Shown: positions 1 to 6,497, numbered from the stretch's first letter. The stretch is 7,184 nucleotides of DNA from Deltaproteobacteria bacterium (GCA_019314185.1 JAFCZU010000154.1:1-7184); one strand, 5' to 3'. Notes: generated from the sequence alone by a model not told the origin. Numbers and translations are program-made.

Positions 1-319
1 GCAGGTGTGGGGAACGTCTTTCGGAACACCTTGAATGCGTATCCTGTGACAGGAAGTTTAAAGAAGTGGGAAGAAATATCGAAGAAAAAGGGCCGGTATC
101 GTGAAAATTGTCATCGAGGTAAAGATTCCGGAATTATCGACCTTGTTCTTGTTGAAAATGTTGATCAATATCACCTCAATGATTTGAGCAGAAAAACTGA
201 ACGATATATTAAAAAAAAGATCTGTTCCCTGCTTCTTAGCCAGAATGAGTATGAAAGAATTTGAGTCCAAGTTAGAAGTATGTTTCAACATATTAATCTG
301 GGAAGCGGAGAAGAAATAA
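1..319 (+). pseudogene. Degraded, frameshifted transcriptional regulator with nucleotidyltransferase-like C-terminal domain (left-truncated)
   Basis: The frame starting at position 1 is open from the left edge to a TGA at 262-264. Its best part, about 118-250, reads GKDSGIIDLVLVENVDQYHL and continues into a basic RKTERYIKKK segment and LLLSQNEYE. I recall this pattern from the C-terminal half of ArsR-like winged-helix proteins carrying a nucleotidyltransferase-fold domain, often encoded beside polysaccharide clusters. The family normally continues with an EEF-type motif and a hydrophobic, Trp-containing tail. That tail is present in another frame: codons from 251 give MKEFESKLEVCFNILIWEAEKK split as KEFESKLEV and FNILIWEAEKK, ending in TAA at 317-319. 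A single frameshift around 247-258 would join the halves. The segment before position 110 matches poorly, so further damage is likely. Family assignment is from memory and tentative. It could be a real pseudogene or a sequencing error. Confidence 0.5.
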
Positions 320-431
320 GCCGATTAAATGTTTTATCCAAATGTTTAAGCCTTAATCATTTAATATGTTGATGTTTTTCAGCAGGTTATATTATTTCAC
401 ATGATGTAACTAACAGAGCGGAGCTGGGTAA
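320..431 (+). promoter_or_regulatory. AT-rich leader of the export operon with candidate promoter and ribosome binding site
   Basis: No open frame of note lies here. The stretch separates the broken regulator from wzm and is the only gap over 40 bases in the window, so a promoter for the operon would be expected here if it starts at wzm. A TTGATG at 369-374 and TATTAT at 390-395 resemble -35 and -10 boxes, but their 15-base spacing is short, so this is weak. The ribosome binding site is clearer: GGAG at 420-423, eight bases before the ATG at 432. I see no rho-independent terminator, riboswitch or RfaH ops element. Confidence 0.3.
324..365. repeat. Imperfect inverted repeat in the leader
   Basis: ATTAAATG at 324-331 is the exact reverse complement of CATTTAAT at 358-365, with 26 bases between. 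A nested GATTAA (323-328) also pairs with TTAATC (353-358), and TTAAG/CTTAA pair tightly across one base at 346-356. The arms are AT-rich and short, so chance is a real possibility. If functional, they could be an operator or a weak RNA hairpin upstream of wzm. Confidence 0.25.
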
Positions 432-1256
432 ATGCCAAACAGAGAACTTATAATTGAGGCAGGCCGTACAGAGCGTCTATACTGGAAAGACCTGTGGAAC
501 TATCGTGAGCTGTTCTACTTTCTGGCCTGGCGCGATATTCTTGTCCGGTATAAACAGACCGTTATCGGGATTCTCTGGGCACTGATTCGGCCTTTGTTAA
601 TAATGCTGGTCTTTACTGTTGTATTTGGCAAACTTGCAAAACTGCCTTCTGAAGGAGTGCCCTACCCCATCCTTGTTTTCGCGGCCATGCTCCCATGGCA
701 ATTCTTTGCAAATGCTTTTTCAGAATCAAGCAACAGTTTAATAGGTAATGCCAACCTCATTTCAAAAGTATATTTCCCACGTCTTGTCATACCCACAAGC
801 TCGGTAATTGTCAGTTTTGTTGATTTCCTCATATCAGGCATCATCCTCATCGGCCTTATGCTCTGGTATAATTTCTGGCCATCATGGAGACTTATTACCC
901 TGCCCGCCTTAATCGTTGTTGCATTCGCAGCTGCCATGGGAGCAGGACTTTGGATTTCTGCGCTGAACGTCAAATACCGGGATTTCCGCTATATTGTTCC
1001 ATTCATCGTTCAGCTCGGCCTTTATATTTCGCCGGTTGGTTTCAGCAGCAGTATTGTTCCCGAACAGTATCGTCTTTTGTACTCCATTAACCCAATGGTC
1101 GGCGTAATCGATGGTTTCCGCTGGGCTATTCTCGGAAGTGATGTTCCGTTTTACCTTCCTGGTTTTTTACTCTCCATAGGGCTTGTTGCATTATTATTTT
1201 GGGGAGGACTCTGGTTCTTCCGAAAAACAGAACGAACCTTCGCTGATATTATTTAA
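432..1256 (+). CDS. wzm: ABC-2 type polysaccharide export permease (Wzm-like)
   Basis: Inner-membrane permease half of an ABC exporter that moves finished, lipid-linked polysaccharide out of the cytoplasm. At 274 residues it has the usual length for Wzm/KpsM/RfbA-type proteins. Recognisable family features are the amphipathic N-terminal stretch LAWRDILVRYKQTVIG (31-46) leading into the first membrane span, NANLISKVYFPRLVIP (106-121), NVKYRDFRYIVPF (179-191), ISPVGF (199-204), and INPMVGVIDGFRWAIL (219-234). I read about six membrane spans, near 45-66, 79-97, 122-146, 155-178, 187-204 and 243-264, ending in the common cytoplasmic tail FRKTERTFADII. The ATG at 432 is supported by GGAG at 420-423. 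Its ATPase partner starts only four bases after its stop, so the two are almost certainly co-transcribed. Which polymer is exported (O-antigen, capsule or other) cannot be told from the permease alone. Confidence 0.93.
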   Translation: MPNRELIIEAGRTERLYWKDLWNYRELFYFLAWRDILVRYKQTVIGILWALIRPLLIMLVFTVVFGKLAKLPSEGVPYPILVFAAMLPWQFFANAFSESSNSLIGNANLISKVYFPRLVIPTSSVIVSFVDFLISGIILIGLMLWYNFWPSWRLITLPALIVVAFAAAMGAGLWISALNVKYRDFRYIVPFIVQLGLYISPVGFSSSIVPEQYRLLYSINPMVGVIDGFRWAILGSDVPFYLPGFLLSIGLVALLFWGGLWFFRKTERTFADII

Positions 1257-1260
1257 TACA

Positions 1261-2595
1261 ATGTCTGACACAATAATCCGGGTCGAGAATCTCGGTAAAA
1301 AATATCTGATCAAACACCAGAAGCAGGGCAGCTATACCGCCTTGCGGGATGTTATCACTGATAAAGTGAAGTCACTTGGCAAGAAAATATTATCTCCATG
1401 GAATCATAAACAATCATCGACATACTCAACAACAGAGGAATTCTGGGCACTCAAGGATATATCCTTTAAAGTAAAGCAAGGTGAAGTTGTCGGTATTATC
1501 GGACGCAATGGCGCAGGCAAATCAACATTGCTTAAGATCATTTCACGAATTACAGAGCCTACCAAGGGACGTATCCGTATCAATGGAAGAGTGGCCAGTC
1601 TCCTTGAAGTTGGTACCGGTTTTCATCCCGAGCTGACCGGACGCGAGAATATTTTTCTCAATGGCGCTATTCTTGGCATGACACGCCAGGAAATGAAAAA
1701 AAAGTTCGATGAGATCATTGCTTTCTCAGAGATTGAAAAGTTTCTTGATACACCGGTTAAACGTTATTCGTCAGGAATGTATGTACGTCTGGCTTTTGCC
1801 GTCGCAGCTCATCTGGATCCTGAAATCCTTCTTGTGGATGAGGTTCTGGCTGTTGGAGATGCTGCTTTTCAAAAAAAATGCCTGGGTAAGATGGAAGCAG
1901 TTGGGAAGGAAGGACGAACGGTGTTGGTTGTAAGTCACAATATGGGGACAATTTATTCTTTAACACGGAAATGCGTTTATCTGGAAAAAGGGGAATTGCT
2001 CTCCTACAGCGATACCGCTTCAACGGTTGGAAAATATCTAACGGATTCGTTTATTATCTCTGAAGATAAAACACATAACCTCGATTTTTATCGTCCTGAT
2101 TATGTTATTAAAGCATACAAAAATGAGCGAAAAGCTCATTACACAGATATATGGGTCGAACACGATAAACAAAAAACCACTGTGTTGGAAATGGGGGAAC
2201 CGTTTGCACTTTTTTTTGAATTGGAAGTCGCAAATGAAATTACGGGAGCAAATCTATCCGTAACCATTTTGAATTCAGAATTTCGGCCGGTAACAGTTAT
2301 TTTTTCATGGGACAATGATTATTACCTAAACCTGTCTCCGGGTAGACACGTTATTCGACTGGTAATCGAGGATCTTATTCTAACGCCGGGCAAATACTAT
2401 ATTAATACAGGAATTAATCAGTCAACAGAATCAGTAGCATGGGACGGCATCTCAAATTTACCGCTTTTTGAAGTCAGAAATTCAGGCAAGATCGTTCACT
2501 TTCTCCATCGCCAATGGGGGGGGGTACACTGGGATACGGTCCACTGGCACTTGGAAAGCCTGATGAAGGACGAGGTATCGGGAGTGCATCAGTGA
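1261..2595 (+). CDS. wzt: Polysaccharide ABC exporter ATPase with C-terminal glycan-binding domain (Wzt-like)
   Basis: Cytoplasmic ATPase partner of the preceding permease, 444 residues from the ATG at 1261. Earlier in-frame starts would lie inside wzm and add residues without similarity. The nucleotide-binding domain shows Walker A GRNGAGKST (81-89), FHPELTGREN (121-130), signature YSSGM (169-173), Walker B ILLVDE (189-194) and the switch His in VVSHNM (His226). An insertion of about 30 residues (about 30-60) before FWALKDISF is typical of Wzt/TagH-type ATPases. From about 275 to 432 follows a beta-rich extension like the Wzt C-terminal domain, which in E. coli O8/O9a binds the modified non-reducing end of the glycan and gates export. 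The extreme C-terminus (419-444) is encoded across and after a run of nine G (2516-2524), so its sequence depends on tract length. No clear Shine-Dalgarno precedes the start, so translation is probably coupled to wzm. The TGA stop overlaps the next GTG start. Confidence 0.93.
   Translation: MSDTIIRVENLGKKYLIKHQKQGSYTALRDVITDKVKSLGKKILSPWNHKQSSTYSTTEEFWALKDISFKVKQGEVVGIIGRNGAGKSTLLKIISRITEPTKGRIRINGRVASLLEVGTGFHPELTGRENIFLNGAILGMTRQEMKKKFDEIIAFSEIEKFLDTPVKRYSSGMYVRLAFAVAAHLDPEILLVDEVLAVGDAAFQKKCLGKMEAVGKEGRTVLVVSHNMGTIYSLTRKCVYLEKGELLSYSDTASTVGKYLTDSFIISEDKTHNLDFYRPDYVIKAYKNERKAHYTDIWVEHDKQKTTVLEMGEPFALFFELEVANEITGANLSVTILNSEFRPVTVIFSWDNDYYLNLSPGRHVIRLVIEDLILTPGKYYINTGINQSTESVAWDGISNLPLFEVRNSGKIVHFLHRQWGGVHWDTVHWHLESLMKDEVSGVHQ
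2516..2524 (+). repeat. G9 homopolymer inside the 3' end of wzt
   Basis: Nine consecutive G encode the Gly-Gly after Trp419 of Wzt. With nine, Wzt reads on for 23 residues to its stop at 2593-2595. With eight, it would end after the 12-residue tail YTGIRSTGTWKA at a TGA at 2561-2563. With ten, it would enter the reading frame of the downstream aminotransferase, which is open across the junction, giving one fused protein of about 834 residues. Poly-G tracts of this length are classical slippage sites. Confidence 0.85.
2580..2584 (+). promoter_or_regulatory. Ribosome binding site selecting the GTG start of the aminotransferase
   Basis: GGGAG lies seven bases before the GTG at 2592 and inside the wzt coding sequence. 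It favours this start over the earlier in-frame ATG at 2514, which touches the G9 tract and would add 26 Gly-rich residues not expected in the family. Confidence 0.6.
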
Positions 2596-3764
2596 CAATA
2601 AAACGACGAAAAAGGGACGATTTGCTAGTGTTCGGCGCACCAATTATCGAAGACTCGGAAATCAACGAAGTGGTCGCCAGCATGAAAACCGGCTGGCTTG
2701 GCACTGGGCCGAAGACTGCCAGGTTTGAAAATGATTTCTCTACATACAAAGGGGTTAAGTTTGTAGCTGCGCTCAATTCCTGTACGGCTGCCTTGCACCT
2801 GAGTATTCTTGCCGCCGGAGTTAAACCGGGAGATGAGGTGATTACCACTCCTTTAACTTTTTGTGCCACTATAAATGCCATTGTCCATGCCGGCGCAACG
2901 CCGATCCTCGCTGATGTGGATCTTCAAACCATGAATATTGATCCCAAAGAAATCGAAAAGCGCATTACCAATAAAACCCGAGCGCTGCTTCCGGTCCATT
3001 TTGCTGGGCGGCCGTGTGATATGGACAGTATAATGGATATCGCCGAGAAACATAACCTGAAGGTTATCGAAGACTGTGCTCATGCTATTGAAACGGAATA
3101 TAAAGGTCGTAAGGCTGGGACATTCGGTAATTTTGGCTGTTTTTCCTTCTATGTGACCAAAAATATCATGACCGGAGAAGGGGGAATGGTGGTTTCCAAA
3201 CAGGAGGATGACATCGCCAGGATCAAGATGCTGGGCCTCCACGGCATGAGTAAGGACGCTTGGAAAAGATTCAGCGATGACGGTTACAAACATTATCAGG
3301 TCGTAGAATGTGGATTCAAGTATAATATGATGGACCTTCAGGCAGCGATCGGTATTCATCAGCTGCAGCGCGTAGAATATTACTGGGAGAAGCGCAGAAC
3401 TATTTGGGAGCGTTATAATGAGGCTTTTGACAATCTGCCAATAGTCTTACCGGTTGTTCCGGAACCGGAAACCCGTCATGCCTATCACTTGTATACGATT
3501 CTGATCGACGAAGCCAAAACCGGCATCTGTCGAGACAAGTTTCTTGACGCCATGAACGCTCACAATATCGGTGTGGGCGTCCATTATTTGAGCATCCCCG
3601 AACACCTTTACTATCAGCGTACTTTTAACTGGAAACCCGAAGATTTTCCTCGCGCTATGAGGATCGGCAGGCAGACGGTCAGTTTGCCTATCTCGGCGAA
3701 ACTGGTCGCGGAGGATGTCGAGGATGTCATAACGGCGGTTAAAAGGTGTCTTGTGGCCGGATGA
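2592..3764 (+). CDS. DegT/DnrJ/EryC1/StrS-family PLP-dependent sugar aminotransferase
   Basis: PLP enzyme that transfers an amino group, usually from glutamate, to a keto sugar nucleotide, making an amino sugar for the surface glycan. The GTG start at 2592 gives 390 residues, the normal family length, and overlaps the wzt stop as GTGA. Family landmarks in order: LLVFGAPIIEDSEINEV (11-27) and TGWLGTGPKTARFENDF (33-49), the PLP-phosphate loop LNSCTAALHLS (61-71), PGDEVITTPLTFCATINAI (79-97), LPVHFAGRPCDMD (133-145), the PLP-ring Asp161 in VIEDCAHAIE, and the Schiff-base Lys190 in SFYVTKNIMTGEGGM. A Gly-rich GVHYLS segment and a typical C-terminal SLPIS stretch follow. The catalytic set looks complete. 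The substrate (4-keto-6-deoxy or 3-keto sugar) cannot be assigned, and no dehydratase or oxidase that would supply it lies in the window. G+C is visibly higher than in the following genes. Confidence 0.93.
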   Translation: MTIKRRKRDDLLVFGAPIIEDSEINEVVASMKTGWLGTGPKTARFENDFSTYKGVKFVAALNSCTAALHLSILAAGVKPGDEVITTPLTFCATINAIVHAGATPILADVDLQTMNIDPKEIEKRITNKTRALLPVHFAGRPCDMDSIMDIAEKHNLKVIEDCAHAIETEYKGRKAGTFGNFGCFSFYVTKNIMTGEGGMVVSKQEDDIARIKMLGLHGMSKDAWKRFSDDGYKHYQVVECGFKYNMMDLQAAIGIHQLQRVEYYWEKRRTIWERYNEAFDNLPIVLPVVPEPETRHAYHLYTILIDEAKTGICRDKFLDAMNAHNIGVGVHYLSIPEHLYYQRTFNWKPEDFPRAMRIGRQTVSLPISAKLVAEDVEDVITAVKRCLVAG

Positions 3765-4873
3765 AACTGAATGTCAGAAAAATAAGTATGACAACAAAAG
3801 GTGAATGGGATCGTTTATGGTCGAAATGTGAATATGCCACCTACTTCCACTCGCGTGAATGGGCTGAAATATGGCAAACATATAGTGATGGAAACTACCT
3901 CCCTTCTCCGTATTTATTAAAATTTTCCGATGGTACGCGGGCTATTTTCCCTTTGACATGGCACGAATCACAACAAAGGTTTGTTTCATCTCCCGCTGAA
4001 ACTTATGGTGGACTGCTCTCATTGGATCCCATTAATAATAATCACACTTTAGCAGCGGCTGAATTTTTACCCAAGGCAATTGGAAGCCTTTTTGTAAGGG
4101 TAAACCCTTTTAGCGGAACTATTGATACGAGCGAAAGTGATTTACCACTGCGAAATGATGAAACTCTGGTACTTTGCTTAAATGGCAATTTTGAAAGTAT
4201 TTACAACGATTGGTCCAAAAATCATAAGGTTGCAACGAAAAGGGCACGAAAAGAAGGAATAACCGTCGGTACAGCATCCTCTCTAGAGAATTGGTGTGAT
4301 TATTATAGAATGTATGAATCTTCTCTGAAGAGGTGGGGTGATAATGTGTCTTCTCGGTATGGTTGGGAACTTTTTGAAGCTATTTTTTCTCGCAATTCCA
4401 AAAACATAAAGCTCTGGTTGGCATGGCATGAAGGCCAGCCGATCGCCGGAGCGCTTTGCTTCTATTCAAAAAGACATGCCGTGTATTGGCACGGTGCGGC
4501 ATTTGGTGAATATTTTAAACTAAAACCAGTGCAACTGTTATTTTATGAAGCCATTCGTGATGCTGTTGATAATGGGTATTTTTGGTTCGATTTCAATCCA
4601 AGTGGAGGGCATGAGGGCGTTAAGACGTTTAAGCAAGGATTTGGAACCGCGGCTCTATCCTGTCCGTGGGTCGAGCTTGAAGGGCAAAATAGTCGAGAAG
4701 GCTGGCGAAATGATATCAAAAGATTCTGTTTTCGTTTTAACAGATATGTCTATGAAAATGACCTTAAGCCGTTATCCATGCGAAAAACAAAAAGACATGT
4801 AGTGGGAAGGTGTATGCTTGATAAAGCGAATAAAGAATATTTTGCGAAGATTAAATCCGAAGAGATCAACTGA
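3761..4873 (+). CDS. FemAB/GNAT-like acyltransferase (Acetyltransf_6 type)
   Basis: Probable acyl- or aminoacyl-transferase of the GNAT/FemAB superfamily, as found in many polysaccharide clusters. The ATG at 3761 gives 370 residues and overlaps the aminotransferase stop as ATGA. A GTG at 3746 in the same frame is possible but would add five residues. Visible marks are YFHSREWAEIWQTY near the N-terminus (28-41), a basic NHKVATKRARKEGI stretch (154-167) matching the RxxIRKAxKEG segment of the family, the GNAT core strand KLWLAWHEGQPIAGALCFY (217-235), HAVYWHGAAFGEY (239-251), and the strongly conserved-looking FDFNPSGGHEGVKTFKQGFG (276-295). No membrane span or signal peptide is seen, so it should act in the cytoplasm. 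Lying right after a sugar aminotransferase, it could acylate the new amine; that is inference from position. It might instead modify a lipid or peptide. Confidence 0.8.
   Translation: MKLNVRKISMTTKGEWDRLWSKCEYATYFHSREWAEIWQTYSDGNYLPSPYLLKFSDGTRAIFPLTWHESQQRFVSSPAETYGGLLSLDPINNNHTLAAAEFLPKAIGSLFVRVNPFSGTIDTSESDLPLRNDETLVLCLNGNFESIYNDWSKNHKVATKRARKEGITVGTASSLENWCDYYRMYESSLKRWGDNVSSRYGWELFEAIFSRNSKNIKLWLAWHEGQPIAGALCFYSKRHAVYWHGAAFGEYFKLKPVQLLFYEAIRDAVDNGYFWFDFNPSGGHEGVKTFKQGFGTAALSCPWVELEGQNSREGWRNDIKRFCFRFNRYVYENDLKPLSMRKTKRHVVGRCMLDKANKEYFAKIKSEEIN
4804..4810 (+). promoter_or_regulatory. Ribosome binding site supporting a TTG start for the radical SAM gene
   Basis: GGGAAGG ends seven bases before the TTG at 4818, inside the preceding acyltransferase gene. 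A stop at 4800-4802 in this frame leaves no earlier start. The next in-frame ATG is at 4941, only nine codons before the first cluster cysteine, and has no good Shine-Dalgarno near it. Confidence 0.55.
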
Positions 4874-5789
4874 CACTTCAACTGACAACATTGGAGGACA
4901 TAGCAGGAGCTTTATTCCTTTTTTGCCCCCATACCCTTCCATGGTGATGATTGATACAACCACTCGATGTAATCTTGCTTGTAAACATTGCCCGAACAGC
5001 AAACTTTCTAAGCATCCGGGTTATATCGGCGATATGGATGTTAGCCTCTACAAAAAAATAATTTGTGAAATCGCTCAGGAGAGCAAAAAGACTATTGTTA
5101 GACCTTTCGACGGCGGTGAACCGTTTATGCGTAAGGACATCGAAGAACTTATTAAATACACAAAAGACAAGGGTATTGAATATGTTTCTATCAACACGAA
5201 TGGTCTTCTTATAACGCCCGAAAGATGCGAAAAAATATTAGATAGCAAACTTGATCACATAGAAATCAGCATAGATGCTTCTTCTCCTGAAACATATTTA
5301 CTGATCCGCAGATCTCCCCATTACAACAAACTCATAAAAAATATCGATTACCTCAATAACATGCGCGTAACAAAGAATAGCAGCCTCAAAATAACGGTGA
5401 GTTTTGTGAAACAGCGTGAAAACCTCAAAGAAGAACGTTCGTTTTTTAGTCTTTGGCGGAACAAGGTGGATAGAGTTTATATCAGGGAATACCATCAGCA
5501 TAACAGGTGGATAGACGGCAATGAAAAAAAAAAAAAAAGAACGGAATCAGATCGTTACCCTTGTCCCTATTTGTGGGAAAGACTTATCATTAATCATAAT
5601 GGAAAAGTGAGATTTTGCGAGTCCGATTGGAAGACTGAACAAACAGTAGTTGGCGATATCAGAAAGCAGTCAATCAAAGAGATCTGGCTTGGTGATTTAT
5701 ATCAACAGGTAAGACGTTCACATTTGGATAGGATTTTTGAACATCCTTTTTGTATTAATTGCTCAGATTGGCAGGAAATCAAATGGTAA
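4818..5789 (+). CDS. Radical SAM protein with SPASM-like C-terminal cysteines
   Basis: Iron-sulfur enzyme that cleaves S-adenosylmethionine to start a radical reaction; the substrate is unknown. From the TTG at 4818 it has 323 residues and a basic N-terminus (MIKRIKNILRRLNPKR). The cluster-binding motif is CNLACKHC (Cys51, Cys55, Cys58), followed by the SAM-contacting GGEPF (99-103), VSINTNGL (123-130) and IEISIDASSPETY (148-160). The C-terminal part carries Cys249 (YPCPYLW), Cys267 (VRFCESD) and the FCINC pair (Cys312, Cys315), the pattern of a shortened SPASM domain that would hold an auxiliary cluster. The gene overlaps the acyltransferase by 56 bases and the methyltransferase by 7. Codons 236-240 (EKKKK) fall in an A15 run, so one base gained or lost would remove most SPASM cysteines. 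SPASM enzymes include peptide maturases and sugar/aminocyclitol oxidoreductases such as BtrN; the glycan setting favours a sugar or glycan substrate, by inference only. Confidence 0.88.
   Translation: MIKRIKNILRRLNPKRSTDTSTDNIGGHSRSFIPFLPPYPSMVMIDTTTRCNLACKHCPNSKLSKHPGYIGDMDVSLYKKIICEIAQESKKTIVRPFDGGEPFMRKDIEELIKYTKDKGIEYVSINTNGLLITPERCEKILDSKLDHIEISIDASSPETYLLIRRSPHYNKLIKNIDYLNNMRVTKNSSLKITVSFVKQRENLKEERSFFSLWRNKVDRVYIREYHQHNRWIDGNEKKKKRTESDRYPCPYLWERLIINHNGKVRFCESDWKTEQTVVGDIRKQSIKEIWLGDLYQQVRRSHLDRIFEHPFCINCSDWQEIKW
5524..5538 (+). repeat. A15 homopolymer inside the radical SAM gene
   Basis: Fifteen consecutive A encode the lysines between Glu236 and Arg241, between the radical SAM core and the SPASM-like region. 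With 14 A the frame would stop at a TGA at 5608-5610; with 16 A, at a TAA at 5591-5593. Both products would lack Cys267, Cys312 and Cys315. Runs this long are prone to replication and transcription slippage, and also to sequencing error. Confidence 0.85.
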
Positions 5790-6460
5790 AAACAACCGAC
5801 TATTTGTCCGTTATTGATATACTGAAAAAACCCTTTTATTATAATCAGCTGATAGCTTCATCTGCCAGTCGTTTTCTCCCACTTTTTGTATCAATGATGC
5901 CTGCTGATGCAAGAATCCTTGATGTCGGATGCGGATCATCCAATGTAATTCCTGCCGGTTATAATATTGTGCGATGTGATGTCAATCCCGACTATTCTCC
6001 TCATGTGCTTTGTAGCGCTCTTCAGTTGCCATTTGAAAATGAAAGTTTCGACTGTGTGGTTCATTCATGGGTGCTTGAACATCTCGAAGAGCCTGCAAAG
6101 GCTATTGAAGAGTGTTATCATGTTCTGAAACCCGATGCTTTGCTTTACTTGACAACAAACATGGCATGGCACATTCACGAAGAGCCCCGGGATTTTTTTC
6201 GTTTTACGGAATATGGCTTGCGATATATCTTTGCCAAATCTCACTGGGATATACTATTTTTAAAAGCTACCCTGGGTTTTTGGGGTACAGTTACACAATT
6301 AATGGCTTATAAAACTGCTGCTTTACTCTCAGCTGTTCGGTTGCGTTGGATTCACCCACTGTTTACTGTTCCGTTGCAAACAATGGGATTACTTTTTGAG
6401 AGGAAGGGTGGGGATACAAGCCTGTGTGCCGGTTATTGTGTCATAGCGCGAAAGCTGTGA
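5783..6460 (+). CDS. SAM-dependent class I methyltransferase (Methyltransf_11 type)
   Basis: Cytoplasmic methyltransferase of 225 residues from the ATG at 5783, preceded by AGGAA at 5773-5777. The start overlaps the radical SAM stop by seven bases. A TTG at 5759 in frame is less likely because it lacks this spacing. SAM-binding motif I is ILDVGCGSS (45-53), Asp66 in VRCDVNPD ends strand beta-2, LQLPFENESFDCVV (80-93) carries motifs II-IV, and VLEHLEEPAKAIEECYHVLK (97-116) is the usual helix before the post-motif strand. HEEPRDFFRFTEYGLRYIF (132-150) is typical of methyltransferases in polysaccharide clusters. A hydrophobic stretch (about 160-210) may contact lipid or membrane. The acceptor is unknown; O-methylation of a sugar in the exported glycan is the natural guess from context, since no quinone, peptide or tRNA genes are nearby. 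Confidence 0.85.
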   Translation: MVKTTDYLSVIDILKKPFYYNQLIASSASRFLPLFVSMMPADARILDVGCGSSNVIPAGYNIVRCDVNPDYSPHVLCSALQLPFENESFDCVVHSWVLEHLEEPAKAIEECYHVLKPDALLYLTTNMAWHIHEEPRDFFRFTEYGLRYIFAKSHWDILFLKATLGFWGTVTQLMAYKTAALLSAVRLRWIHPLFTVPLQTMGLLFERKGGDTSLCAGYCVIARKL

Positions 6461-6497
6461 TATTTCTGCTTGTCGGAAGATTGGGAATGTTCGATAT

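Noticed and set aside
58..291. Minus-strand open frame opposite the broken regulator
   Set aside because: It has no recognisable motif, lies fully antisense to sequence with clear regulator-like coding content, and lacks a visible ribosome binding site.
1183..1260. Earlier ATG for wzt inside wzm
   Set aside because: It would add 26 residues translated from out-of-frame wzm sequence; the Wzt N-terminus fits the ATG at 1261.
2514..2591. ATG at 2514 as the aminotransferase start
   Set aside because: It overlaps the G9 tract and adds Gly-rich residues not found in the family. The GTG at 2592 has a good ribosome binding site and yields the usual N-terminus. The open stretch is still relevant because it permits the G10 fusion.
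2474..3359. Two long minus-strand open frames (2474-2881 and 2853-3359) opposite the aminotransferase
   Set aside because: They mirror a strongly conserved aminotransferase reading frame and show no family motif; long antisense frames are expected from its codon composition.
6461..6497. Terminator or promoter between the two methyltransferases
   Set aside because: Only 37 bases are present, with no stable hairpin plus T-run and no convincing -35/-10 pair.
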